NCBI RefSeq assembly: GCF_900103365.1
Contig: NZ_LT629703.1
Span: 1,488,001-1,552,000 of the forward strand
From: Afipia sp. GAS231
GTDB lineage: Bacteria > Pseudomonadota > Alphaproteobacteria > Rhizobiales > Xanthobacteraceae
Length of the DNA stretch: 64,000 bases
Reading direction: 5' to 3'
The notes beneath the pieces are model-generated. The model was not told where the DNA came from. It saw only the letters and a list, made by a program, of their open reading frames with translations, and searched no databases. A program made the translations under genes and the position numbers. Positions 1-9,302 of the stretch are shown here, one piece after another (the first letter of the stretch is position 1; each line of letters opens with the position of its first letter).

Positions 1-1027
1 CGGCGGCGGCGCACTCGACGGCCGAAGCACTGGAGGTAACGGGCAGCCGCTCCTGCAGAACGTGCGGATCACACCAGATACCGTCAATAACACGCTGCTG
101 ATCTATGCCGATCAGGGAAATTACAAGATTATCGAAGCGACCCTGCAGCGTGTCGATCAGCCTCAGCTACAGGTGGCAATCGACGCAACAATTGCGGAGG
201 TCACGCTTAACAATGAGCTGAGCTATGGCGTCCAGTCTTTTCTAACGAGCAGGAATCTCGGTTTGCGACCGGACACTGGCTCCATTCTCAACACCCAATC
301 GACATCCGCGCCCGGCGCGACCGGCGCTGCCTCGGCCGCCGGAGCGGTCACCAACGCGTTTATCAACCGCGCCTTTCCCGGCCTCAATTTCCTGATCGGA
401 TCCGAGGCGCAACCGAGCGCAATTCTCGATGCGCTGCATTCCGTGACCAGCGTCAAGGTGCTGTCAAACCCCTCGCTGGTCGTGATCAACAATCAGGTGG
501 CGACGCTCCAGGTCGGCGACGTAGTACCGGTATCGACCGGCAGCGCCACCGTGCTGACTACCAGCAATACCGTGGTCAATACCATTGACTATCGCAACAC
601 CGGAATCATCCTGCGCGTATCGCCGCGGATCAATGTCAACGGCAATGTCAGGCTTGAGGTGGAACAGGAAATTAGCAATGTTTCGCCGGCGACTGCCGCC
701 AGTCTGACGCCGACGGTGTCAGAACGGCGGGTGAAAAGTTCGGTTTCGGTCGCCACCGGGCAGACTGTCTTGCTCGCCGGGTTGATTAGCGAGCAGCAAA
801 ATGGGCAGCGCAACGGCATTCCACTGCTCGATCAAATTCCGGGTCTGGGCGACGGTTTTTCGCATCAGGACAAGAAGGGAACCCGCACCGAATTGATTAT
901 CTTCATCCGTCCCCAGATCATCCGAGATGGCGTAGACGCCCATCAGGTCGCCGAAGAACTGCGGTCGAAATTGCGTGGCAGCGTGGGAGCAAGCACCGAT
1001 GATCTGCGGGTTCCGACGGTGCGCTGA
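1..1027 (+). CDS. gspD: Secretin (type II secretion GspD-like), C-terminal part
   Basis: The reading frame is open from position 2, so the gene starts upstream and only about its last 341 residues lie here. What remains is the end of a ring-building module (NTLLIYADQGNYK) followed by the secretin core with SNPSLVVINNQVATLQVGD, the glycine-rich IPLLDQIPGLGD turn and the final strand ELIIFIRPQII. Secretins form the outer-membrane channel of type II secretion systems. A serine/alanine/glycine-rich insert near residues 100-120 of the visible part is typical of GspD. The next gene starts 4 nt downstream, so the two are probably co-transcribed. Related secretins (PilQ, CpaC) are less likely because of the N3-plus-core layout. 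I am confident of the family and less so of the exact system. Confidence 0.88.
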   Translation, partial: GGGALDGRSTGGNGQPLLQNVRITPDTVNNTLLIYADQGNYKIIEATLQRVDQPQLQVAIDATIAEVTLNNELSYGVQSFLTSRNLGLRPDTGSILNTQSTSAPGATGAASAAGAVTNAFINRAFPGLNFLIGSEAQPSAILDALHSVTSVKVLSNPSLVVINNQVATLQVGDVVPVSTGSATVLTTSNTVVNTIDYRNTGIILRVSPRINVNGNVRLEVEQEISNVSPATAASLTPTVSERRVKSSVSVATGQTVLLAGLISEQQNGQRNGIPLLDQIPGLGDGFSHQDKKGTRTELIIFIRPQIIRDGVDAHQVAEELRSKLRGSVGASTDDLRVPTVR

Positions 1028-1031
1028 CGCC

Positions 1032-1574
1032 GTGGCGAAGACGCGGCGCGGAGCGACCGTGGCGGCATTGGCGAGTGCGCGGCTGCATGTCGTTGCTGCG
1101 AGCCTGGTCGTGATCGCCTGTTTTTGGTGGCAGGTGGGTCCCGCTCGCGCCGATGCGATGGCGCGCGCCAACGCGGCTTACACAAGCGGCGATTTTGTCA
1201 AAGCAGTCAACGCGTTGGCGCCGCTTGCGTTGCGGGGAAATCCCAAAGCGCAGGCTATTCTCGGCTTCATGTATGAAAACGGATTTGGCGCGCCACAGGC
1301 CTACGACGCCGCCGCGAAACTCTATATGCAGGCGGCAATCAGGGGCAATCCGTTCGCTCAGCGTATGCTCGGGCTGATGTATGACAAGGGTCATGGCGTA
1401 CCGCAGGATTTCGTTCTGGCTTACAAGTGGCTGAACCTCGCCGCGGCACACGCCCCGAAACGCGATCGCGACTATTCGTTGCGCCTTCGCAACGCCGTGG
1501 CGTCGAAGATGTCGCCTGATCAAATTGCCGAAGGGCAACGGCTTGCGATGCTCTGGGCGCCTGGATGGCGATAA
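1032..1574 (+). CDS. Secreted Sel1-repeat protein
   Basis: About 180 residues if read from the GTG at 1032, just after the gspD stop. That start gives a basic N-terminus and a hydrophobic stretch (VVAASLVVIACFWW) ending in ARADA, a plausible signal peptide with an Ala-x-Ala cleavage site. An in-frame ATG at 975 would overlap gspD by 53 nt and bury the signal, so I prefer 1032. The mature part has two Sel1-type repeats (AQAILGFMYENGFGAPQ and AQRMLGLMYDKGHGVPQ), helical hairpins that bind partner proteins. Its position behind gspD suggests a periplasmic accessory role in the same secretion locus, which is an inference. Confidence 0.75.
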   Translation: MAKTRRGATVAALASARLHVVAASLVVIACFWWQVGPARADAMARANAAYTSGDFVKAVNALAPLALRGNPKAQAILGFMYENGFGAPQAYDAAAKLYMQAAIRGNPFAQRMLGLMYDKGHGVPQDFVLAYKWLNLAAAHAPKRDRDYSLRLRNAVASKMSPDQIAEGQRLAMLWAPGWR

Positions 1575-1689
1575 CGCACAACAACGATTGCTGTGCGGCG
1601 CCGCGCAAACGTCATCTGCGTGTCAACTCGACGCAACAACGCGCAACGAAATCTTCCCTGGTCGGTCATGTCACCGGCTGAAGAGGGTG

Positions 1690-2065
1690 ACGACAATGAA
1701 GATATTGAGACCGTTTGGCGCGGACGGTTCCGCCTAGAACCGGCCACATCACGCGGCCTGCCCCCTGACCGGCGAAATAAAGCAGCATCCCGAGACCCGA
1801 TACTCCGTAAAAAGGCGCCATGGAGCGGAAATAGATCGAACCAGCGGCAAGAACCTCCGGGAACAACGCCAACCAGGCGTGGCGGATATCATCACGGCAA
1901 GTCCCAGCAGCTCGGTGGCGGCGGCCGCGAACAACGCAGCAACCCACGCGATGCGCTCCGCCCTCCGGATCTGGCCAGCACCGATATTCACCCCGACCAT
2001 GGTGAGCGCCGTGCTGCCAAGCGGAAACAGGATTTGAATCCGAATATAGTCCAGTCGTGACAGCT
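1690..2065 (-). pseudogene. MATE-family efflux transporter fragment
   Basis: The minus strand encodes recognisable MATE pieces in two frames. One frame reads MVGVNIGAGQIRRAERIAWV and a hydrophobic helix; another continues with SIYFRSMAPFYGVSGLGML and FAGQGAGRVMWPVLGG. These match the middle and C-terminal half of NorM-like multidrug/cation antiporters, but no frame is continuous and no start or full set of helices remains. It is a frameshifted remnant next to the left edge of the mobile region. Its exact ends are estimates. Confidence 0.6.
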
Positions 2066-2402
2066 AAGTGATCTGGCCAACGTAGATCTTTACCGGAAAC
2101 ATTCCCTGCCCCATTCACAGCGCGACGTGAACGGCGCGATGAAGGGGGCGAGAACGATGCACATTCAATCGAAATAAAAATCGCGCTCCGCAACGAAATC
2201 CGCGTTGATCAAATGCGAACTGAAGAGATCATGCGCGCGCCAATTCCCGCGCGTGTCAGGAAACATCTCAATAAAATGTGAGCAACGTGACGACGTTGGC
2301 TCATGCTGCCGGCTTCCGTCTGGCAGACGATGGATACCAAAGCATTTCGATCGGGACGCGCCGACTCGGCATCCTCCTGATGCAGAGCCCGTAATCCGCC
2401 CG
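2066..2402. other. Spacer without a recognisable gene
   Basis: This 337-nt stretch lies between the MATE remnant and the nucleotidyltransferase gene. Short frames on both strands have no family features. It could contain the left boundary of the mobile region, but I see no convincing attachment repeat. Confidence 0.4.
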
Positions 2403-3545
2403 TCATTCTGGGCGAATCGTAGAGGCATCTGTTGGCTTATCCGCAAGATCGTAAGCGGCTGGGTTGGAGCCGAGTTCGGTTACGCCCTTGGCAAGCTCGG
2501 TTCGGAACGAATTCTGGAAATCGTCGTCATAGGTCGCGATGCTTGTGCGGATCGCTGCTTTCCAATGATCGCCGCGGTCCCAGGCTTCCGTAAAGGCAGA
2601 CGCAAGATCAGCGTGCTGCCGGTTGGCGATCATCGCTTCGATCATTGATCTGGCCTGAAGCCGGTCCTTCGAACTCTTTGCGGTCGCGTCGCGATCCTCC
2701 TTCCGGCGGGATCCGACAATGAGTTTGTGGATGGCGTATCGCTCCGGTGATGGGATGAAGACTAGCACGCCGGCGCCATGCAGCAGCACCGCACGAATGG
2801 GCTCGTAGATCAGGTAGTCGAGGAAGCGGAGCGGGAATGCCGCCGCTCCGCCCAGCGCTGGCATCGGGACTGGCTTCCCTGCCTGGTCGTCGGACCACTG
2901 GTTGGGCGTCAGGAATTCCGCCTGGAATTTGTCTCTCGAGACGAACTGGGTGGAGACCCTGCCGTCGACCTGGCTCGGAACCTCACGAAAGGTCGGGTCG
3001 ACCTGTCGAAGCACCTGCAGGATGGGTGGCATGGAATCCTTGATAGCCACCGAGATTTCGTGGAATTGCGCAAAGTCGGCGTCGCCGGTCTGCATGGCGA
3101 CCGCATCAAGGCGTGTACCGAGCACGGCGGGGTAACATTGGTAGGCAACAGTACCGACGAGCACTCCCCGCAAACGGAAGAAGCCGGCCTTCGCCAGTCG
3201 TTCCACCACTTGGCCAGTCATCGGCAGGGGGCGCGGCAGATAGGCCTCGCGCGTCAGCGTGGAAACGAGACGGCGGCGTCCTTTCAGGTCGGCTTTCAGA
3301 TCCTTGAACGCCTCGACCCTCTTGGAGATTTCAGGATCGTCAACGGGACCGACGTAGCGGCGATCCTGGGCGCCGCCCTCGGGCTTGGGCGTGTCGAAGT
3401 ACCAGTATTTCTTGCCCTTGACCTCAACGGCCACGAATCTGCCGTTCGAAGAGAACTCGGAGGTGAAGCTCTCGTCGAGACTGCGCTGGACCAGTTCGGA
3501 ATAGAGCGTCTGGTAGCTGATATCGAGACGTTGGGCGGGAGCCAT
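2403..3545 (-). CDS. GSU2403-family nucleotidyltransferase-fold protein
   Basis: 380 residues. The central part resembles the GSU2403/NTP_transf_8 family: a GTVAYQCYP segment takes the place of the usual Gly-Ser loop, and TGDADFAQF carries two aspartates spaced as metal ligands of a polymerase-beta fold. Before it comes a region (PMTGQVVERLAKAGFFRLRG) that looks like a short helical element leading into the catalytic strand. The C-terminal third is helical and charged (RSMIEAMIANRQHADLASAF). The start is the ATG after the operator region at 3558-3640. No partner gene is adjacent. Such folds occur in RNA or protein nucleotidyl-modifying enzymes and in toxins such as AbiEii; the role here is unknown. 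Two inverted repeats upstream suggest tight transcriptional control. Confidence 0.72.
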   Translation of the reverse strand: MAPAQRLDISYQTLYSELVQRSLDESFTSEFSSNGRFVAVEVKGKKYWYFDTPKPEGGAQDRRYVGPVDDPEISKRVEAFKDLKADLKGRRRLVSTLTREAYLPRPLPMTGQVVERLAKAGFFRLRGVLVGTVAYQCYPAVLGTRLDAVAMQTGDADFAQFHEISVAIKDSMPPILQVLRQVDPTFREVPSQVDGRVSTQFVSRDKFQAEFLTPNQWSDDQAGKPVPMPALGGAAAFPLRFLDYLIYEPIRAVLLHGAGVLVFIPSPERYAIHKLIVGSRRKEDRDATAKSSKDRLQARSMIEAMIANRQHADLASAFTEAWDRGDHWKAAIRTSIATYDDDFQNSFRTELAKGVTELGSNPAAYDLADKPTDASTIRPE

Positions 3546-3557
3546 GGCAGATGATCC

Positions 3558-3640
3558 GTTATACTATTTTTGCGAGAATAGTATAACCAAGGGAACTCAA
3601 GCGCAACACAGCTATACTAGAATCGCTAAAATAGTATAAC
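3558..3640 (-). promoter_or_regulatory. Double inverted-repeat operator
   Basis: Two sites share one architecture, 10-nt arms with a 10-nt spacer. Site 1 has GTTATACTAT at 3558-3567 and its exact complement ATAGTATAAC at 3578-3587. Site 2 has GCTATACTAG at 3611-3620 and ATAGTATAAC at 3631-3640, with two mismatches. They lie 13-95 nt upstream of the nucleotidyltransferase start inside an AT-rich promoter-like stretch. The reader of these sites is not obvious; it may be the gene's own product or a lost partner. Confidence 0.7.
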
Positions 3641-3688
3641 TTATTTATATATCAATACCTTATATAGTAAACGTGACGCTAATCTGGA

Positions 3689-4699
3689 CTATAAGCCCAA
3701 GCCGCGTTTTTGTCCGACCGACCATGAAATCCCCTCACCGCCGACGACGCCGGTGACCACCCGCCCCTTGGCCCGTTCATGCACTGTCCGCCACGGCACG
3801 AGACTGAAGTCGCGCGCGCGCTCGATCAGCGCAAAGCGGCCGCTGTTAAGCGTCAGCATGCGGCGATAGGTGCCTGTGATCCGCTCGCCCGGTTTCGTCT
3901 CGGCATAATCAAGGCCGGTCTCGCGCGTCATGCGCGAGCCGACCTCAACTAGTTTCAGCCGCTCCAGCGTTTGAAGCAGATTGCGCGCGTAAGCGATCCG
4001 TCCGCCCTGCTCGCGCGCAAGGCCTTGCTCCAGCAACCACTGCCGCCGCAAACGAAGCGCGCCCTCGAATTCCGACCCCAGTCCTGACGAAGCGATCATC
4101 TCCGACGATCTGGCAACGAGTTGCTTGTCGAGCCAGGTCGCGCCGGACGCGCCGGGCAGTTCGTCAAGGCTCTGCCAGGATAGCACGGTGATCCGCGCCG
4201 GGTTGCGCGATCGCTGCGCGGCCTCGAACTGACCTGCGCGTTCAAGATGGTCCGCACCAACGGACCAGTCGCCGTTACTTGAGCGCTCGACCAGGTCTAG
4301 CCGCCGCATCGCTTCCAGCCGGCGGACATGCGCCTGAATGTACTCCCCGGCAGCCTTCGGATCGAACTCTCGATGCAGTTCGGCGCTGTAGACCCCATGG
4401 TTACGGCGGGCGACGTCCGCGACGGTCCGGTCGACATCGCGCTGGCTGACGTCGCGCGCGCGAATCTCGACGATGGTATTTCGGATCAAGGGTTCGGAGG
4501 TCACTTGCCGGACTCCGAGATCGGCGTAATGCGTTCGCCCATCGATCCCGTCCACAATCACATATCGGCGGTCGTGCAACTCGTCAGAGATCCCTTCGGC
4601 AACCAGCCGCCCAATCACCCGCGCGGCGCCGGCCTGCCCGTCGAAGATCACGTGGTCACCGGCCGCACGGTGGATTCCCACCGCAGCCAGGGATCGCAT
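3689..4699 (-). pseudogene. Relaxase C-terminal fragment (DUF3363)
   Basis: 336 residues that align along their length with the C-terminal part of the complete relaxase at 11328-13091. Shared signatures are GRLVAEGISDELHDRRYVIV, GATWLDKQLVAR, GERITGTYRRMLTLNSGRFA and the end GQKRGLGL. The N-terminal relaxase domain with its metal-binding histidines is missing. Similarity stops at about 4700, directly beside the end of the Fic gene, so a deletion or insertion has removed the front half. It is probably not functional for nicking and marks a second, older copy of the same kind of transfer module. Confidence 0.8.
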
Positions 4700-4745
4700 T
4701 CCTCTTTCGGCGATCGATCCTCTCGAAAGTCCGCAACATTGAAGC

Positions 4746-5861
4746 CTACCGCCCCCGCTCAGGAATATTCAGGTGGTAACGCGTATGTTTGAGCTGTCCA
4801 GTCCTTAGCAGCGCACCCTTCTTCACCAAATCCCGCAAGTCCCTGGTGGCCGTGGCGCGCGTCGTCTTGGTGATGCTGACGTAGTTCTCGGCGCTAAGCC
4901 CTCCCTCGAAGCCGTCAATGCCTTCACGGGCCATGCGTGCCAACGCCTTCTCCTGGCGTTCGTTCAGCTCACCACGCAGAGTGTCGTACAGCCGCGCCTT
5001 GGCGAGATAGAACTCCAGGCGCCTAAGCGTATTGGCCTGCGCCTCCAGGACCGTTTCGGCAAAATATGTCAGCCACGCGGTAATCTCGTTGTTCTTGTTG
5101 CTGCGCTCTAGCATGTCGTAATAGGCCTTGCGGGCCCGTTCGATAGTGAACGCTAATGCGATGAGCGTTGGTTGTCCTAAGCTCTGTGCCAGGGATTTTT
5201 CAGCGAGCGCGCGCCCAATGCGGCCGTTGCCATCCTCGAACGGGTGGATGCTGACGAAGTAAAGGTGGGCCATACCCGCCCGCGTAAGGTAGGGCATGGG
5301 ATGGGAGCCGCCGGGCGCTGTGCGGTTGAACCACGCAGCAAAGGTATCCATTTCAACCGGCATGCTCTGAGACGGCGGCGCTTCGAAGTGGACTTTGGGA
5401 TCGTGGATACTACCGGAGACCACCTGCATCGGCTCGGTGTGCGTTCTGTAGCCACCGATGACGTGAATGTCGTTACGTTCGCTCATGATCATGTCATGCC
5501 AAGCGAACGTGGTTTGATGGGTCAGCGGAGCGGCAAAGGTCTCGTAGAGGTTGACCATCATCCGGGCGATGCCTTGTTCGGCCGGAGGCACCTGGCGCTT
5601 GTCGCCTGCGAGGCCAAACTGACGCCGGAGGGACGACTGGACGTTGTCGCGATTGAGTATCTCGCCTTCAATCTCGGAAGTTTTCAACGCCTCGTCGCTG
5701 ATCATCTCGATCTTGAACATGTCGCGATCATCCTGGCTAACATGCTTGAACGCACCGATGAGCTCGCCGGAACGCAACAGGAAACGCTTCTCAAGCGGCT
5801 CCAGCACCGCCATGTCATATCTGAATCCCGGCCAATCCGGCTGTTGCCAGTTCCATCCCAT
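4746..5861 (-). CDS. Fic-domain AMP-transferase-like protein
   Basis: 371 residues from the ATG at 5861; a TTG two codons upstream is less likely. The catalytic Fic motif is complete (HPFEDGNGRIGRA, residues about 205-217), with the base histidine and the anion-binding GNGR. The N-terminal domain (DUF4172-like, starting GWNWQQPDWPGF) contains TSEIEGE, which fits the inhibitory (S/T)xxxE(G/N) helix, so this would be a self-inhibited class II Fic protein. The C-terminal 80 residues look like a winged helix (ISITKTTRATATRDL-like region) able to bind DNA. Such enzymes transfer AMP or another phosphate-containing group to Tyr/Ser/Thr of targets. A palindrome 20 nt upstream suggests autoregulation. 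Confidence 0.88.
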   Translation of the reverse strand: MGWNWQQPDWPGFRYDMAVLEPLEKRFLLRSGELIGAFKHVSQDDRDMFKIEMISDEALKTSEIEGEILNRDNVQSSLRRQFGLAGDKRQVPPAEQGIARMMVNLYETFAAPLTHQTTFAWHDMIMSERNDIHVIGGYRTHTEPMQVVSGSIHDPKVHFEAPPSQSMPVEMDTFAAWFNRTAPGGSHPMPYLTRAGMAHLYFVSIHPFEDGNGRIGRALAEKSLAQSLGQPTLIALAFTIERARKAYYDMLERSNKNNEITAWLTYFAETVLEAQANTLRRLEFYLAKARLYDTLRGELNERQEKALARMAREGIDGFEGGLSAENYVSITKTTRATATRDLRDLVKKGALLRTGQLKHTRYHLNIPERGR

Positions 5862-5880
5862 GAGCAATAGCGACCTTTCC

Positions 5881-5914
5881 TATAGCTCATATTATGGGGA
5901 AAAAATGAGCTATA
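5881..5914 (-). promoter_or_regulatory. Perfect inverted repeat upstream of fic
   Basis: TATAGCTCAT at 5881-5890 is the exact reverse complement of ATGAGCTATA at 5905-5914, with a 14-nt AT-rich spacer. It ends 19 nt before the Fic start codon and overlaps the place expected for the promoter or leader. A plausible ligand is the Fic protein's own C-terminal winged helix. Confidence 0.65.
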
Positions 5915-6642
<728 letters not shown>

Positions 6643-8037
6643 TCACCACTGCGCATCGTCATCGACGGGCATTAGCAAAGCCGTCTGCTTGTTCATAATT
6701 TCCGGCTGGATTCCGTCGAAGGTTGTAACCGGCATAGACAAGGGAGATGACCCCGGCCACCTGATGAGTGATCGCATCCAAGGTAGCGCGAACCACGCTA
6801 ATGCAACAATTTGCACTGCGACATTTAAGCCAAATGCGATTTGATAGGCCATGACGGGCCTCTGACCATCGTTCGTGGACCAGTGCTCCAGAATCAACCC
6901 CGTCACGTATTGAGCTTGAAATGCCCAACCGAAGTGCAAAACGTTCAAGGCGCCGTTGGCACGACCGACAAGTTCTGTTGGGAAGTAATCAGATATGACC
7001 GCGAAGCTGACCACGGTTGCTGCTCCGACAATGGCGATGGTCGACCAAGGCATAATGGAGGGTAAGGGTGCGCGCAGGATGAGAACTAACTCTGCTGCGA
7101 TGAGCAGAACCGCGGCCGCGACCAATACCGTTTCCGCCCTTATCCTTCTTCGTCGAATCAAATGCAGGCCGGTACCGAATAACCACGCCCCCCCGCTGAG
7201 CACGACCGACATTATGAATAACTGTTGGACGAGATTTGCACGATCGAGCCCTTCAACCTCCGTCAACCACGACGACGCCCATAGTCCCTGCAAGGACCAA
7301 GCCGAACCGATGCAGGTCGCGGACAAGGGAGCAATTCTCCAGAAGCGCCCATCCCTAAACACGTCTTTTAGAGTGCTGTGGCTCGGTGAGGTCGGCAACG
7401 CGATGGCCCGATCTGGTACCAGGACATAGATAAGCGCGGCTGTAGCGCCAGTCACCGCGGCTAACAGGACAAATAGCTGGCGCCAACTAATCCACGCGAG
7501 GAGTTGTTCAGCTGGAGCGGTGGCGGTCACCGCTCCGAGCGAACCCAACATGACCATGTAGCCGTTCATTAGAGCCACACGCTCTTTCGGAAACCAGAGT
7601 ACAATTGCCTTAAGCCCGGCCGTCAGCGATGCCGCGACACCAAGCCCGATCATTGCTCGCCCAAGCAACAAAGCTGGGAAATCCGTCGACATTGCGAACA
7701 GTCCGGCTCCTGCTGCGGCTACCAAGAGCAGCGCGCTTTGGATACGACGTGGACCATAGCGGTCCAAGAGTACGCCGATGGGAATCTGCGCAGACGCGAA
7801 CACGAGAAAATAGACCGAGGTAAGCAGCCCCAGGTCAGCAATGCGAAGACCCGCATCAGCATTGAGGTGGCTGGCGATCAGACCATTGATCGTCCGAAAC
7901 AGATACGCAAGGTAGTATCCCAAGGAGAAGGGAAGAAAAATACATGCGATGAGCCGCAAGCCGTGGACTGCATCAGCAAAACGCGTTTGGAAGGTGCCGA
8001 AAGTTCGGATTGCTGCCGTCCTCCCGGACGGCAGCAA
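6643..8037 (-). CDS. MFS transporter
   Basis: 464 residues with about 12 hydrophobic helices and the major facilitator signatures: the loop 2-3 motif GVLLDRYGPRRIQ, helix 4 LLGRAMIGLGVAASL, and FPKERVALMNGYMVMLGSLG, which is typical of the nitrate/hexuronate-like families. It should be an inner-membrane secondary transporter; the substrate cannot be read from sequence. The 5' end is uncertain. The longest frame begins at a TTG (8037) inside a perfect hairpin and overlaps the 3' end of the ribbon-helix-helix gene by 65 nt. The transport domain itself starts about 25 residues later, so a downstream TTG near LRLIACIF is possible. Confidence 0.85.
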   Translation of the reverse strand: MLPSGRTAAIRTFGTFQTRFADAVHGLRLIACIFLPFSLGYYLAYLFRTINGLIASHLNADAGLRIADLGLLTSVYFLVFASAQIPIGVLLDRYGPRRIQSALLLVAAAGAGLFAMSTDFPALLLGRAMIGLGVAASLTAGLKAIVLWFPKERVALMNGYMVMLGSLGAVTATAPAEQLLAWISWRQLFVLLAAVTGATAALIYVLVPDRAIALPTSPSHSTLKDVFRDGRFWRIAPLSATCIGSAWSLQGLWASSWLTEVEGLDRANLVQQLFIMSVVLSGGAWLFGTGLHLIRRRRIRAETVLVAAAVLLIAAELVLILRAPLPSIMPWSTIAIVGAATVVSFAVISDYFPTELVGRANGALNVLHFGWAFQAQYVTGLILEHWSTNDGQRPVMAYQIAFGLNVAVQIVALAWFALPWMRSLIRWPGSSPLSMPVTTFDGIQPEIMNKQTALLMPVDDDAQW

Positions 8038-8626
8038 TCGGTCGGTCTAAGTCGCCGCCCAAATCTGGCTGTGAAACGGCATTAACTGACCGTTCGCGAG
8101 AAGCTGCCGGCAAAATATTATCCGGCTTCACCTGGGAAGTTCGACGATCAGCCAGGCGATCAATCGTCTCCTGCATCAAGGGACGGCTTGAACGAACGCG
8201 CCGGTCAACTTGCTCGGCGAGTTCATTGAACCGGTCTCGACCAAGAGCACATGCCTCCCGCTGCAGGGATTGCGGCATGGGCGGGGTGACAGTCAGATGA
8301 TATCGAGCGTGCAGCGCGGCCGTCTCTGCAACGATTCGAATCTCGCTTTGAAGGCGTCCCAGCTGACTGCCAATCCGATCAAAATCTTCTCGGAAACGAT
8401 CCTCAACCGACGGAGCCGGATCGAGAAACCGCTCAAGGGCAGTCTCTATTACCATGCTCTTGCCGACACCCGGCCGATCGGTCGCCGCTTTGAGGCGCTC
8501 AAACATCGTCTCGGAGAGATGAACGGTCAATTTTCTGGTTCGTAAAGACTCTTGAGACACCCGCCCCCCATCAAGGCAAGCTTGATCAGAGCCGATCTGG
8601 CCATCGAATTCGTCTCCCGCCTTCAT
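7973..8626 (-). CDS. Ribbon-helix-helix (CopG/MobC-like) transfer protein
   Basis: 217 residues from the ATG at 8626, which has a good ribosome site (AGGGAG, 8 nt upstream). A short RHH DNA-binding segment (KLTVHLSETMFERLKAATDR) is followed by GKSMVIETALERFLDP. The C-terminal half resembles the neighbouring protein at 8868-9296 (TAALHARYHLTVTPPMP versus TLALFIRFWLTITPPLP), so the two are paralogues. Proteins of this kind sit next to traG in rhizobial ICEs and are thought to bind the transfer origin or regulate the operon. The C-terminal tail is longer than that of its paralogue. Confidence 0.7.
   Translation of the reverse strand: MKAGDEFDGQIGSDQACLDGGRVSQESLRTRKLTVHLSETMFERLKAATDRPGVGKSMVIETALERFLDPAPSVEDRFREDFDRIGSQLGRLQSEIRIVAETAALHARYHLTVTPPMPQSLQREACALGRDRFNELAEQVDRRVRSSRPLMQETIDRLADRRTSQVKPDNILPAASRERSVNAVSQPDLGGDLDRPIAAVREDGSNPNFRHLPNAFC
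8009..8038. promoter_or_regulatory. Perfect 13-bp hairpin at a gene overlap
   Basis: ATTGCTGCCGTCC and GGACGGCAGCAAT flank a 4-nt loop. On the minus strand the loop and first stem bases form GGGAGG, a Shine-Dalgarno-like sequence. The hairpin is inside the 3' end of the RHH gene and at the 5' end of the MFS frame. There is no T-run, so it is not a standard terminator. Confidence 0.6.
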
Positions 8627-8867
8627 TGTCGATCTCCCTAATTTATCGACGCCTATACAGATCCGCAGGTGGCTCTCGGGCCCGTTACAAGAAGTTGAGA
8701 GGAAGGACCAAACGTGCACCCGATCGGGAAAAACGACGAAATGACCACGGCTGCAACTGCGTGAACATCGGGTTCGCGAATTGTCGTAGAAAAAGGAAAG
8801 AGACGGCGAGGTATGGGCATGCTCGCGCTTTTTAGTTCAAACGGAACGTTCGATATGAGAAAGCGCT

Positions 8868-9296
8868 TCAGTCTCCGGATTCGTCGAGCTTCGTATGGAT
8901 GATATCGTCAGGAATTTCCCGCAGAAAGCTCTGTCCCTTCTGCAATCGACGCCCGAGCGCCTCGACAAATCCTTCAAAGCGCTCGCGGCCCTTCAGCTGC
9001 GCGGCTCCCTGCGCATCGTTGGGCAACGGAGGCGTGATTGTCAGCCAGAAGCGAATGAAGAGAGCCAAGGTTTCGGCCGTCATACCAACGTCACGCTCTA
9101 GCCTCTGCATCTGGCGCGACACCCGGTCCAGTCGACGGGCAAATGCGGCCTCCTGTCTGTCTGCTCCATCTGGTGACAGAAACGAAGCGACTGCCGCTTC
9201 CACGATCGCAGACCGAGACAGCTTCTTGCGATCGGCAAGATCGGTGATCTGCTTCAGAAGGTCTGGCGGAAAATACACGTTCATCCGGTCACGCAT
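8868..9296 (-). CDS. Ribbon-helix-helix (CopG-type) protein of the transfer operon
   Basis: 142 residues. The N-terminus (MNVYFPPDLLKQITDLADRK followed by LSRSAIVEAAVASFL) is a typical RHH fold. A coiled-coil-like middle (RLDRVSRQMQRLERDVGM) and a hydrophobic patch (FIRFWLTITPPLP) follow. It starts 6 nt after the traG stop with a GAGGAAG ribosome site, so it is the next gene of the relaxase-traG operon. Likely role: DNA-binding accessory factor or autoregulator of conjugation. Confidence 0.78.
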   Translation of the reverse strand: MRDRMNVYFPPDLLKQITDLADRKKLSRSAIVEAAVASFLSPDGADRQEAAFARRLDRVSRQMQRLERDVGMTAETLALFIRFWLTITPPLPNDAQGAAQLKGRERFEGFVEALGRRLQKGQSFLREIPDDIIHTKLDESGD

Positions 9297-9302
9297 ACTT
9301 CC

